Below are positions 1-10,992 of a stretch of 64,000 bases of DNA, piece after piece (positions within the stretch are counted from its first letter, which is position 1; each line of letters opens with the position of its first letter). A program made the translations under genes and the position numbers. The DNA comes from JAHDVS01 sp964370985. Its GTDB lineage: Bacteria > Actinomycetota > Thermoleophilia > Gaiellales > Gaiellaceae. The notes under the pieces were generated by a model. That model was given only the letters and a program-made list of their open reading frames with translations, ran no database searches and was not told the DNA's origin. The DNA lies in contig CAYJLE010000014.1 of NCBI GenBank assembly GCA_964370985.1, forward strand, positions 6,179-70,178. The letters are read 5' to 3'.

Positions 1-717
1 GGGGTGGTCGCCGCGCGCCTCGACGCCGCGGGCCGGCACGAGCAGCTCGGAGCCGGCGTCGACGACCGGGAAGCCGGCGTTGACGTGGTAGAGGAGCATG
101 TGGGGGGTCGTGTCGAAGCCGACGTTCTCGACGACGTCGCGAACGCGCAGGCGCGACTCGCCGACGCGAGCCTCGATTCGCCGGCGCAGCAGGAGCTGCT
201 CGCCGAACACGGAGGCCTGGAGCACCTCGCCCTCCGCCCACAGCACGCACGCGTCGTCCTCCCAGCGCTCGCCGTAGCCCGTCAGGCGCGCCGGGCGGTT
301 GGACAGGCGCCCGTGGAGCCCGAACGCCTCCGTCTGCTTCGGCGGGAAGTGGTACTGGGCGGCCGTGTCCTCGGCCATGAAGAGCGCGTGGTCGATCCCG
401 CACGTCGTCAGGAGCCCGCCGCCCCACGTACGGAAGAAGCCAAGGCCCTCCGGCTCGCCGAACCACGGGCCGGCGAAGCCGACGCCCGAGCACCAGGCGA
501 GCGCGCGGCCGCGGTGCTCGCACCGTCCGATGTCAAAGGCGCGATCGACGAGCACGTCGAAGGCGAAGCCGGTGCCGGTACGGAGCTCGAGCACGCGAAC
601 GCCCCGCTCGGCACCGTCCCCGAGCGTGACGAGGCGAACGCCCGCGACCTGGTCGAGCCGCCCGAGCCGCTCGAGCAGCTCGGCTTTCCTGTACGCCCGC
701 CCCCACAGCTCGGGCAC
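1..717 (-). CDS. DUF4432 family (aldose epimerase-like) protein, C-terminus cut by window edge
   Basis: The minus-strand frame stays open from a GTG at 717 to the first base of the window, giving 239 residues without a stop, so the C-terminus is missing. A GGAGG lies 8 nt before the GTG. The protein carries blocks I associate with DUF4432, a galactose-mutarotase-like beta-sandwich family: an FDVLVDRAFDIGRCEHRG block near residue 55, FFRTWGGGLLTTCGIDH near residue 95, and ENVGFDTTPHMLLYHVNAGFP close to the truncated end. Members usually sit with sugar dehydrogenases and may bind or epimerise aldoses, but the substrate is unknown. It is the last visible gene of the minus-strand cluster, 101 bp after the SDR gene. 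Family call is from memory of motifs. Confidence 0.75.
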   Translation of the reverse strand, partial: MPELWGRAYRKAELLERLGRLDQVAGVRLVTLGDGAERGVRVLELRTGTGFAFDVLVDRAFDIGRCEHRGRALAWCSGVGFAGPWFGEPEGLGFFRTWGGGLLTTCGIDHALFMAEDTAAQYHFPPKQTEAFGLHGRLSNRPARLTGYGERWEDDACVLWAEGEVLQASVFGEQLLLRRRIEARVGESRLRVRDVVENVGFDTTPHMLLYHVNAGFPVVDAGSELLVPARGVEARGDHP

Positions 718-818
718 CCGTACCCCCTCCGTCGACGCCTACGCCCGGGCGGGAACCTAGCGGACCGCCCGGCGAGCGGCGCCCGCGAGCCCGGCCGGGG
801 GCCTCGCCCAGCCGACAG

Positions 819-1583
819 TCAGTGCATCATCCAGCCGCCGTCGATCTCGAACAGCTGGCCGGTGATGAAGGACGACGCGTCGCTCGCGAGGAACACGGCC
901 AGGTTGCCGACGTCCTCGGGCACACCCCGGCGCTTCAGCGACTGCTGGTCGAGGATCCACCGGTTGTACCCCTCCGGGTCGGGGTGGATCGCCTCCGCGT
1001 CGGTGGGGAACGCGCCCGGCGAGATCGCATTCACCGTGACCCCGTCCGGCCCGACCTCACGCGCGAGCGCGCGCGTGAAGCCGACGACGCCGCCCTTCGA
1101 CGACACGTACGGGAGCAGGAGCGGCAGGTTGCCGAAGAAGGTGACCGAGGCCAGGTTGACGACCCGCCCGTGTCCCCGCTCCACCATCGACCCGAAGCAG
1201 GCCCGCGCGCACAGGAAATAGCCCTTGAGGTTCGTGGCGAGGACGGCGTCCCACTCCTCCTCCGGAATCTCGGTCCAGGGCCGCCGCGGATAGATCGCCG
1301 CGTTGTTGACGAGCACGTCGACACCACCCAGCTCGCGCCCGGCGGCCGCCGCCATCGCCTCGACCGACGACCGGTCCGTGACGTCGACGGCGACCGCGAC
1401 GGCCGTGCCGCCGGCGCCACGCACCTTTCCGGCACAGGCCTCGGCCCGCCCGGGCTCGATGTCGGCGACGCAGACCGAGGCCCCCGCCGCCGCGAGGGCG
1501 AGGGAGATCCCTTCGCCCAGCCCGCCGCCGCCGCCCGTGACGATCGCGACGCGCCCGTCGAGACGGAACGCGTCGGCGCTCAC
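819..1583 (-). CDS. SDR-family oxidoreductase
   Basis: A 254-residue classical short-chain dehydrogenase. It shows the Rossmann glycine motif TGGGGGLGEG near residue 18, the NNAA motif near residue 93, a catalytic Ser and YVSSKGG (Tyr-x-x-x-Lys) near residue 160, and a C-terminal FITGQLFEIDGGW, typical of the family. The GTG start at 1583 overlaps the stop of the upstream dehydrogenase (GTGA), which decides the start over longer alternatives and implies translational coupling. It probably oxidises a sugar, polyol or hydroxy acid with NAD(P)+ in the cytosol. The substrate cannot be read from sequence. Confidence 0.9.
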   Translation of the reverse strand: MSADAFRLDGRVAIVTGGGGGLGEGISLALAAAGASVCVADIEPGRAEACAGKVRGAGGTAVAVAVDVTDRSSVEAMAAAAGRELGGVDVLVNNAAIYPRRPWTEIPEEEWDAVLATNLKGYFLCARACFGSMVERGHGRVVNLASVTFFGNLPLLLPYVSSKGGVVGFTRALAREVGPDGVTVNAISPGAFPTDAEAIHPDPEGYNRWILDQQSLKRRGVPEDVGNLAVFLASDASSFITGQLFEIDGGWMMH

Positions 1584-2671
1584 CGGATGCTCGCCTCCTC
1601 GAGGATCTCCGCCAGCGTGACCGCACGGCCCTCCGCGACCGAGCGGTAGCCGGCTTCGATCAGCGCCATCGTGCGCAGGTTGTCGCGACCCGGGATCTCG
1701 GGCTCGCTGCCCGTCTCGAGCGCCGCCATCAGCTGCGCCATCGTGCCCACGAACGCCTGCGGGAACCACCGCTCCTCCCAGCGCGGGCGGTGCCACTCGC
1801 CCTCCTCCGAGCGGAGGTGGTAGTCGATCGTGCTCGGGCTACCGGCCGGATAGTCGGGCCAGCCGATCGTCCCCTTGGCCAGGCCGTCCGTGCCCTCGAC
1901 ACGCCACTCGATCCGGTGGTCGGCCCACGAGAAGCAGTTGTCGAGGCCGATCGCCCGCAGGCCGTCCGCGTACTCGAGGATGTAGAAGGCCATCCCGTCG
2001 TCGTGCGGGAAGTCCCAGCTCGGGTCGTTGCGGACGCTCGCGAGGATCCGCTCGGGGTCGCCGAACAGGTAGCGGAACGCGTCCAGGTGGTGGATCGACA
2101 TGTTGAGCAGGGCGATCCGCCCGTAGCCGCGGATGAACTCCTGCCAGTGCGGCCTCGCGTTCATGACGATCTCGCCCACGATCGGCGTGCCCAGGTGACC
2201 GCCCGAGAGCAGGGTCTTCAGGGCCCGCATCGACTGGTCGTAGCGCATGTTCTGGTTGACGGCGAGCGTGACGCCCGCGTCCTCGCAGAGGCGCACGATC
2301 TCGATCGCGTCGGCGAGCGTCGAGGCGAGCGGCTTCTGGGCGAGGATGCCCTTGATGTGGTCACGGTGCTCGACGGCCTTGCGAACGACGTCGAGCTGAA
2401 GATGCGCCGGGTAGGCGATGTCGAGGATCTCGACGCGCGTGTCGGCGAGCAGCTCCTCGACGGTGTCGTGGACGGTGCCGATCCCGTTCTGCTCGGCCGC
2501 CGCTCGCGCGTGCTCCGGCATCCGCGACGCGATCGCGACGACGTCGAACCCTGCCTCGCGGTAGGCGACGAGGTGGATGTCGCGCATGATGAAGCCCGCG
2601 CCGACGGCACCGATTCCGTAGTCGGTCCTGGCCGGCAGGGTCGCACCCGTCTTGAGATCGATCTTCCCCAT
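1580..2671 (-). CDS. Gfo/Idh/MocA-family oxidoreductase
   Basis: A 363-residue NAD(P)-dependent dehydrogenase. The N-terminal Rossmann domain has GIGAVGAGFI around residues 17-27 and an AQKPLA block near residue 110 that matches the family EKP motif with Gln in place of Glu. The C-terminal domain has the substrate-pocket stretch MSIHHLDAFRYLFG near residue 190, where His and Asp are the usual catalytic positions. Start ATG at 2671 lies 8 nt after the upstream isomerase gene. In this cluster it is likely to oxidise a cyclic sugar or inositol-like substrate. Exact substrate unknown. Confidence 0.88.
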   Translation of the reverse strand: MGKIDLKTGATLPARTDYGIGAVGAGFIMRDIHLVAYREAGFDVVAIASRMPEHARAAAEQNGIGTVHDTVEELLADTRVEILDIAYPAHLQLDVVRKAVEHRDHIKGILAQKPLASTLADAIEIVRLCEDAGVTLAVNQNMRYDQSMRALKTLLSGGHLGTPIVGEIVMNARPHWQEFIRGYGRIALLNMSIHHLDAFRYLFGDPERILASVRNDPSWDFPHDDGMAFYILEYADGLRAIGLDNCFSWADHRIEWRVEGTDGLAKGTIGWPDYPAGSPSTIDYHLRSEEGEWHRPRWEERWFPQAFVGTMAQLMAALETGSEPEIPGRDNLRTMALIEAGYRSVAEGRAVTLAEILEEASIR

Positions 2672-2679
2672 GCCCGCTC

Positions 2680-3501
2680 CTACGCCCTGACGCCGAGCTC
2701 GCGCAGGACCGCGGCGGTGCCGTCGTAGGCCCGCTGCGCCCACTCGACGATCTTGTCCGGGTCCGGCGAGTACTCGAGCTCGATCGACACGGTGCCGTCA
2801 TAGCCCGTGTCGCGGATCGCTGCCAGGTACTCCCTGATCGGGGTCACGCCCATGCCGGCTGGCAGGTCGCCGTGCACCTCGCCGTCGCAGTCCGAGAGGT
2901 GGATGTGGCCGATCAGGCCCGTCAGTTTCTTCACGTCCTCGAACGAGGCGCCGGAGAGATGCAGATGGGAGATGTCGGCGTTCGCGCGCACGGCCGGGTG
3001 GTCGATCTCGCGCACGAAGCGGGCGAGCTCGTCGACGTCCTTGAGCAGCGCCTCCGTGAACGGCTCGAGCTCGAGCACGATCTCCAGCCCCTTCGAGGAT
3101 GCGTACTCGCCCGCCTGCGCGACGAGCTCCTTGGCCAGGTCCCAGATCGCCGGGCGCGGGAAGACCTCGCCGTCCCAGTAGTACTCCCCCACGACGAGCA
3201 GGACGTTGCTCGCTCCGAAGAAGACGCCCTGGTCGACGTAGGCCTTGATCCGGTCGAGCGTGAAGCGCCGCACGGACGGGTTGAAGTCGACGAGCCCGAA
3301 GCCGACGCAGACGACGGAGCGGATCGGCAGCCCGACCGCCGCGCAGGTGTCGCGGATCCGCGCGCGCGTCGAATCGTCGATGTCGAGCGGATCCTCGAAG
3401 ATGTCGTAGGTGTCGAAGCCGATCTCCTTCGCTCTACGAATCCCCTCCTCGAGCCCGATCTTCGTCCCGATCCAGGTGGAGCTGATCATTCCGAGTTCCA
3501 T
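2680..3501 (-). CDS. Sugar phosphate isomerase/epimerase family TIM-barrel protein
   Basis: A 273-residue xylose-isomerase-like TIM barrel (AP endonuclease 2 fold). Recognisable metal-ligand blocks are LELEPF near residue 145, NADISHLHLSG near residue 175, GHIHLSDCDGEVHGDLPAGMG near residues 197-217 and SIELEYSPDP near residue 240. A strong AGGAGGG precedes the ATG. Such enzymes interconvert ketoses and aldoses or act as epimerases or dehydratases on inositol-like compounds using Mn2+ or Co2+. It is the second gene of the minus-strand cluster, between the MBL hydrolase and the Gfo/Idh/MocA gene. Reaction not assignable. Confidence 0.85.
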   Translation of the reverse strand: MELGMISSTWIGTKIGLEEGIRRAKEIGFDTYDIFEDPLDIDDSTRARIRDTCAAVGLPIRSVVCVGFGLVDFNPSVRRFTLDRIKAYVDQGVFFGASNVLLVVGEYYWDGEVFPRPAIWDLAKELVAQAGEYASSKGLEIVLELEPFTEALLKDVDELARFVREIDHPAVRANADISHLHLSGASFEDVKKLTGLIGHIHLSDCDGEVHGDLPAGMGVTPIREYLAAIRDTGYDGTVSIELEYSPDPDKIVEWAQRAYDGTAAVLRELGVRA

Positions 3502-3536
3502 CCGTACCCTCCTTGGCGTGTGGTGTTTCCCCGGTG

Positions 3537-4490
3537 CTACCCCTGACGCACGGCGCGCCAGGTCAGGCCGTCGGGCGACTCCTCGGCGCGGCCCGCCGCG
3601 ACGAGCTCCCGCAGGTGCGCGCGGAGGGGCCCGGCGAGCTCGTTGGGCATCGAGCTAAACGGGCCGAGCCGGGGATCGGCCAGCTCGCGCGCCCGCGCGA
3701 GCGTCACCTCCCGCTCAGCGGCGAGGATCTCGGCGGTGACGGAGCGGGCGTCCCGCACGAACTCGAGCGTGTCGACGAGGAACCTGTCGACGGCCGCGCC
3801 CTCGATCACGTCGTAGTGGGCGGTCAGGAGCCGCGCGGGCGCGAGCCGCTGGAGGGTCCGCACCGAGCCCTCGTACGCGGCCGCGTCGAAGTACGGCGAC
3901 GGGTGGATCACGGTGCCTTCCGTGTCGAGGAGGCCCCGCGCCATCACGGCGTCCTGGACGATCGCGGTGCGCGACGCGGGCACCCACAGGCCCAGGTGCC
4001 CCGCCGTGTGCCCGGGCAGGTGGAGGACGCGGGCCTCGAGCCCCGGCCCGAGCCGGAACGCCTCGCCGCCGCGCAGACGCACGTCGACCGGCGTGTCCGC
4101 GCCCATCCCCTCGCGCAGCCACACGCCGACCTCGGGCGCGTACGGGATCCCGTGCGCTGCGTACCAGCCGTAGCGCTCGAGCATGATCCGCTCGGCGCTC
4201 TCGATCCAGGGCGCGTCGAGCTCGTGCGCGCACATGAGCGCGCGCGGCGAGGCGACCCGCATCGCCTCGTTGCCGCCGAAGTGGTCCACGTCCGCGTGCG
4301 AGACGAGCACGAGGTCGAGTCGCGCAGGGTCGAAGCCCGCCCGCTCGAGGAACGGCCGGATCACGTCGACCGGGGTCGCCGCGACTCCGGTGTCGACGAG
4401 CAACGTCCGCTCGCCCGAGAGCAGGTACTGCGAGAACGGCCGCGGGCCGAGGACGCTCTCGATGCGGTGGATCCCGGGGGCGACTTCCAC
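3537..4490 (-). CDS. MBL-fold metallo-hydrolase
   Basis: A 317-residue metallo-beta-lactamase-fold protein. The metal motif is SHADVDH with His65, Asp67, Asp69 and His70, so the usual second His of HxHxDH is Asp here. The later metal ligands appear as LPGHTAGHLG near residue 160 and TAHYD near residue 245. The last ~80 residues form an Ala/Arg/Glu-rich winged-helix-like tail, as in glyoxalase-II-like MBL proteins with a helical C-terminal domain. It starts with GTG and is the first gene of the minus-strand cluster, divergent from importer A. It may hydrolyse a lactone or thioester; substrate unknown. Confidence 0.85.
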   Translation of the reverse strand: MEVAPGIHRIESVLGPRPFSQYLLSGERTLLVDTGVAATPVDVIRPFLERAGFDPARLDLVLVSHADVDHFGGNEAMRVASPRALMCAHELDAPWIESAERIMLERYGWYAAHGIPYAPEVGVWLREGMGADTPVDVRLRGGEAFRLGPGLEARVLHLPGHTAGHLGLWVPASRTAIVQDAVMARGLLDTEGTVIHPSPYFDAAAYEGSVRTLQRLAPARLLTAHYDVIEGAAVDRFLVDTLEFVRDARSVTAEILAAEREVTLARARELADPRLGPFSSMPNELAGPLRAHLRELVAAGRAEESPDGLTWRAVRQG

Positions 4491-4861
4491 TGGGCGACTC
4501 CCTTCTCCTAGACGACTGCGCGTGGACGCGGGGCGTCGCGCCGCTCGATCACGCTAGCCGATCGCTGCCCCCAAAATTGGCCTACACGCTGAGCCAGTGA
4601 CTGTGGTACGGTTCGGCGCCCGCCCGATCGGGCTGGGCAGACGGTGGGAGGTGGGAGACACGGCAGGAACATGGGAGACTGGCTCGCCGCGGCGCTAACA
4701 ACAACCCGCCGGTCGACGTCAAACATCCATGCAAGCACGGTCAGCCGGGCACCTAGACACAGGTTCACGAAAGGTCTAGGCTGCACCCTATAGGATATTT
4801 CAGGAGGGTGCGCCCGGTTGCCCACCGGCCCGGTGCAGCAGGCGCCAAAGGAGGAGACTCA
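4491..4861. promoter_or_regulatory. Divergent intergenic region before importer A
   Basis: A 371-bp stretch without a convincing gene, between the minus-strand MBL gene and the plus-strand binding protein. It is visibly richer in A and T than its surroundings. Seen in it: an AAAATTGG...GAGCCAGTGAC segment at 4573-4601 that resembles the shared sites near 28503 and 32522, and a CCTATAGGAT element at 4787-4796 whose 8-bp core is palindromic. A leader of about 65 nt follows to the ATG at 4862. I infer promoters for both directions here but cannot place -35 and -10 boxes with confidence. Confidence 0.5.
4787..4796. promoter_or_regulatory. Palindromic CCTATAGGAT element
   Basis: CCTATAGG (4787-4794) is a perfect 8-bp palindrome followed by ATATTT. 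The same core occurs as the 12-bp palindrome ATCCTATAGGAT at 17000-17011. TAGGAT could also serve as a -10 box. Either a GntR operator or a promoter element; inferred only. Confidence 0.35.
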
Positions 4862-6759
4862 ATGAGGAAGCGGTTGGAGAGACTCGGGCGAGAGCTCCCG
4901 GGAGAGGAGACGCTGATGAAGCCGATCTCCCGCCGGCAGCTCGTTGCCGGAGCGGGCGCGACGAGCGTTGCGCTGCTGCTCGCCGCGTGCGGCGGCAGCG
5001 ACGAGGCGGAGCCCGCAGCGACGACGGAGGAGGCCCCGCCGGCGACGACGGAGGAGGCCCCGCCGGCGACGACGGAGGAGGCCCCGNNNNNNNNNNNNNN
5101 NNNNNNNNNNNNNNNNNNNNNNNNNNNNNNNNNNNNNNNNNNNNNNNNNNNNNNNNNNNNNNNNNNNNNNNNNNNNNNNNNNNNNNGGCCCCGCCGGCGA
5201 CGACGGAGGAGGCCCCGCCGGCGACGACGGAGGAGGCCCCGCCGACGACGCTCCCGGGTGTCGCAGGCGGCTTCACGGGCTTCGACGGCTCCGAGCGCTA
5301 CTCGTGGACCGAGGACTCGGCCGCGGGCCGGGCGATCGCGCTCGCGCAGAAGCTCAAGGCCGACGGCAACGCCCCGGACAAGCTCGTCGTCGGCAGCTAC
5401 GCCGGCTCGATCGGCGCGTACGAGGAGCCCTTCCCCGAGGGCGCCCAGTCCGTCAACGCGCTCTGGGAGGAGCTGACCGGGATCAAGATCGAGTTCGTCG
5501 CGATCCCGCCGGAGCAGGTGTTCCCGAAGACCGTCCAGATGGCCGCGACCAAGGACGGCTCGCAGAACCTGATCCAGATGGACTACCACTCGACCGGAAC
5601 GCTGGCCGAGGCCGGGCTGATCATCCCGATCACGGAGTGGGTGGAGGCCTACCAGCCCGACTGGGACGACCCGGAGACCGGCTACATCGGAGCGCCGCTG
5701 ACGACGCAGGCGTTCAACTACTACAACGGCGAGCCCTACGCGGTCGCCCAGGACGGCGACCTCCAGCTGTTCTGCATCCGCAAGGACCTGTTCGACGACT
5801 CGAAGGAGCAGGGCGACTTCAAGGCCAAGTACGGCTACGACCTCGCCCCGCCAAAGACCTGGGACGAGCACCGCGACATGGCCGAGTTCTTCCACCGGCC
5901 CGACCAGGGGCTCTTCGGGGCCACCGACCTGCGCTCGCCGGCGTGGGGCTGGATCAACTTCATCCACCGCTACGTCTCGGCGGCGAACCCGGTCCAGTTC
6001 TACTTCGACGACGAGATGAACCCGCTCATCAACTCGGAGCAGGGTCTCAAGGCGCTGAACCACATGATCGACACCACGCAGTTCGGGTCTCCCGACGCGC
6101 TCACGTGGACGTGGGAGCAGCAGTACCCGAACTGGGGCGCCCGCGGCGCCGCCATGACGGTCGGGTTCAACAACATCACGAAGTTCATCACGGCGGGGAG
6201 CCCGCTCGACACGGCCGACGCCGGCTCGGTGACGTACGCGTTCCCGATGCCCGGCTGGGACGTCGACGGCACGCTCGTCCGCCACAACTCGATCTACTTC
6301 AACGCCTCCTGGGGCATCAACCAGTACGCGGATCCGAAGTACCGCGAGGCGGCGTTCGCCTACATGCTGTGGACCGGCTACGGCAAGATCTACACGCTCA
6401 TCAATGCCAACCCCGCCGGGTACCAGGACGTGGCGCGCAGCTACGCGCTGAACGACCCGCTCGCCATCCGGTCCTACACGCAGCGGACGATGGACGTACT
6501 CGGGGCCACGTACCCGGGCCACGCGCCGTCGTTCTCGGGCGCGCTGAACGGCGCGTACGACTACATCCAGGGCCTCGAGATCAACATGCTCGAGGCGCTC
6601 TCCGGGCAGGCCTCGCCCGAGGACGCGCTGGCCTCGATCGAGTCCGCCTGGCAGAAGGCCACCGACAAGCTCGGCCGCGACAAGCAGATCGCAGCCTGGC
6701 AGACGGCCAAGGCCGGTTGGCCCACGATCCCCGACTCGGCTGGCACGGACTTCGCGTAG
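4862..6759 (+). CDS. Extracellular sugar-binding lipoprotein of ABC importer A (interrupted by assembly gap)
   Basis: The start ATG at 4862 follows a GGAGGA. The N-terminus carries a twin-arginine-like SRRQL (Arg24-Arg25), a short hydrophobic run and the lipobox LLAAC with Cys43, so export and lipid anchoring are expected. Next comes a tandem repeat of TTEEAPPA (24 bp per unit) interrupted by 100 N at 5087-5186; the frames before and after the gap differ, so the true gap length is not 100 (it should leave remainder 2 on division by 3). After the repeat lies a large family-1-type solute-binding domain, over 500 residues, ending at 6759. It is a paralogue of the protein at 39952. It captures an unknown carbohydrate for the permeases downstream. 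Confidence 0.9.
5087..5186. other. Assembly gap (100 N) inside tandem repeat
   Basis: One hundred N lie within the 24-bp repeat encoding TTEEAPPA. Both flanks are the same repeat, so the gap most likely comes from assembly collapse, and repeat copy number is unknown. Confidence 0.98.
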
Positions 6760-6778
6760 GCCGAGAGCACGATCGGAG

Positions 6779-6805
6779 GGAGGGCCCGGCGACCCCGGGC
6801 CCTCC
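6779..6805 (+). terminator. Intercistronic hairpin after the binding-protein gene
   Basis: A perfect 11-bp inverted repeat (GGAGGGCCCGG and CCGGGCCCTCC, 5-nt loop) lies 19 nt after the lipoprotein stop, with no T-tract. Its position between binding protein and permease resembles attenuating or mRNA-stabilising hairpins known from malE-malF-type operons. A similar hairpin occupies the same place in importer B. Confidence 0.65.
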
Positions 6806-6852
6806 TCTCCCCCTTCCCCGCAGCAGCGAAATCCGGGAGAATCCCGCCGTCG

Positions 6853-7824
6853 ATGTCCACAGTCGAAGAGACAGGTCTGACCGCGCCCGGCCCGACCGGC
6901 GAGGCACCCGCGCCGAGGCAGTCGCCGCTCGACGCCGCGGAGCGCAAGCTGGGGCGGCTGCTCGTCGCGCCCGGTCAGCTCCTTCTGGTGCTTCTGGTCG
7001 CCTTCCCGATCGTGATGGAGATCTACATCTCGCTCAGCGCGTGGACCCCGACCACGGGCTCGGACTGGTACGTCGCCTACAGGGACTGGATCTGGTTCGA
7101 CAACTTCATCGAGGGTCTCACGTCCGAGAGCTTCCTGTCCGCTGTCGTGCGGACGGTCCTGATCACGATCGTCGCCGTCGGGATCGAGTTCGTGATCGGC
7201 TTCCTGCTCGCCCTGCTCTTCGTCGAGAAGTTCCCCGGCAGGAGAATCGCGACGATCCTCTTCCTCCTGCCGATGATGATCATCCCGGCCGTCTCCGGCT
7301 TCATCTGGTTCCTCCTGCTCCAGACCGACGGCCCGATCAACAAGATGCTTTCGTTCGTCGCACCCGGCGACATCCGCTGGCAGTGGCTCTCCGACCCGAG
7401 CTTCGCCCCGGTCGCCGTCACGATCGTGGACATCTGGCAGTGGACGCCGCTCATGTTCCTGATCCTGCTCTCCGGCGTCATGGCGGTCCCGGAGGATCAG
7501 TTGAATGCTGCGAACATCCTCGGTGCCTCGTACTGGCACAAGCTGCGGCACGTGATCCTGCCGATCATGACGCCGATCATCATCATCGCCCTGATCATCC
7601 GCGCGATGGAGGCCTTCAAGATCTTCGATGCCGCCTGGCTGCTCACGCAGGGAGGGCCCGGCGAAGCCTCCTCGACCATCTCGGTGCACCTCTACCGGCA
7701 GGCCTTCATCAACTCCCAGTGGAGCTACGTGGCAGCCCTCGCGATCGTCGTCATGATCGGCGTGTCGATCGCGGCGGCGCAGGCGATCAAGCCGATCGAG
7801 CGGCGCCAGGCGGCCGAGGCATGA
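6853..7824 (+). CDS. Sugar ABC importer A, MalF/UgpA-type permease
   Basis: A 323-residue inner-membrane protein of the MalF family. After a polar 40-residue N-terminus there are about six hydrophobic segments, beginning with LLLVLLVAFPIVMEIYISL, then IVAVGIEFVIGFLLALLF and LFLLPMMIIPAVSGFIWFLL. The cytoplasmic coupling loop (EAA-like) reads QLNAANILGASYWHKLRHVILP around residues 216-237. The ATG at 6853 is chosen because it precedes the conserved LLVAPGQLLL block by about 38 residues. It pairs with the next gene, whose start overlaps its stop. Confidence 0.92.
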   Translation: MSTVEETGLTAPGPTGEAPAPRQSPLDAAERKLGRLLVAPGQLLLVLLVAFPIVMEIYISLSAWTPTTGSDWYVAYRDWIWFDNFIEGLTSESFLSAVVRTVLITIVAVGIEFVIGFLLALLFVEKFPGRRIATILFLLPMMIIPAVSGFIWFLLLQTDGPINKMLSFVAPGDIRWQWLSDPSFAPVAVTIVDIWQWTPLMFLILLSGVMAVPEDQLNAANILGASYWHKLRHVILPIMTPIIIIALIIRAMEAFKIFDAAWLLTQGGPGEASSTISVHLYRQAFINSQWSYVAALAIVVMIGVSIAAAQAIKPIERRQAAEA

Positions 7825-8699
7825 GCGCGAAGACGGTTCGCACGATGGCGCGCACCGCCGCGATCGCGCTCATCCTCGCGCTGTTCCTGTTCCCCGTCTA
7901 CTGGATGATCACGATGGCGTTCAAGCCGCAGGCCCAGTGGGCGCCGACGACCGGCGAGACATACTGGTTCCCCGAGTCGCCGACGTTCGGGAACTTCAAG
8001 CGGATCTTCGGTGGCGAGCCCACCGACGAGAGCGGGCTCGGCTTCCTCACCTCCACTCCGATCGACGCCACGGACTCGATCATCACGAGCCTGATCGTGG
8101 CCGGGCTCGGCACCGTGCTCGCCCTCCTCGTCGGGATCAGCACCGCCTACGGGATCTCGCGGTTTCGCGCCGGCGGCAAGCTGCTGCCGTTCGCGATCCT
8201 CCAGCTGCGGATGTTCCCGCCGATCGCGGTGATCATCCCGGTGCTCTTCCTCTGGACGTACCTGCAGCTCAACGACACCTACTGGGGCCTGATCCTGATC
8301 TACGGTGCGGTCACGTTCCCGTTCGTCGTCTGGCTGATGCGCAGCTTCTTCGACGAGATCCCGCGGGAGATCGCCGAGGCGGCGATCGTCGACGGCTGCT
8401 CCAACTTCGGAGCGTTCCGCAAGACGATCCTGCCGCTCGTCAAGGGCGGGCTCGCGACGACCGCGCTGTTCGTGTTCATCCTCAACTGGTCGGACTACCT
8501 GATCGCGCTCGTGCTCGCCGGCAGCAGGGTGATCACGGCGCCCGTCTTCCTGAGCCAGATCCGCTCGGCGTCCACGGGCGTCGAGTTCGGCTCGCAGGCG
8601 GCGCTCGCGCTGATCCTGATCCTGCCGCCCGTGGTGCTCGCGATCGCGATCCAGAAGCACCTCGTGCGCGGCCTGACCTTCGGCGCGATCAAGCGGTAG
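7821..8699 (+). CDS. Sugar ABC importer A, MalG/UgpE-type permease
   Basis: A 292-residue membrane permease of the MalG family. It begins with a hydrophobic helix (IALILALFLFPVYWMI) and has the family AYGISRFRAGG and LQLRMFPPIAVIIP blocks. The coupling loop EIAEAAIVDGCSNFGAFRKTILPL is a good EAA motif that docks on the ATPases. It ends in the typical KHLVRGLTFGAIKR tail. The ATG at 7821 overlaps the MalF stop in ATGA. It is a paralogue of the protein at 37857. Confidence 0.93.
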   Translation: MSAKTVRTMARTAAIALILALFLFPVYWMITMAFKPQAQWAPTTGETYWFPESPTFGNFKRIFGGEPTDESGLGFLTSTPIDATDSIITSLIVAGLGTVLALLVGISTAYGISRFRAGGKLLPFAILQLRMFPPIAVIIPVLFLWTYLQLNDTYWGLILIYGAVTFPFVVWLMRSFFDEIPREIAEAAIVDGCSNFGAFRKTILPLVKGGLATTALFVFILNWSDYLIALVLAGSRVITAPVFLSQIRSASTGVEFGSQAALALILILPPVVLAIAIQKHLVRGLTFGAIKR

Positions 8700-8707
8700 G
8701 GACGAAC

Positions 8708-9808
<1,101 letters not shown>

Positions 9809-9829
9809 CGCCGTCGATGGAGGTCACGC

Positions 9830-10969
<1,140 letters not shown>

Positions 10970-10992
10970 GCCGCCGCTAGCCGTCTCGCGGG

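Noticed and set aside
718..818. GC-rich inverted repeats between the SDR and DUF4432 genes as a terminator
   Set aside because: Only short, interrupted GC matches are seen, as expected by chance in such DNA, and no T-tract; the gap could still hold a weak promoter.
4765..7689. Very long open frame antisense to the binding protein and permease of importer A
   Set aside because: It opposes well-supported coding frames, crosses an N gap, and its Arg/Asp/Val-rich composition is typical of antisense frames in high-GC DNA.
4944..8699. Apparent 1251-residue plus-strand protein joining repeat, binding protein and MalG
   Set aside because: It is an open frame running out of register through the binding protein and first permease; only its end, the MalG permease from 7821, is coding.
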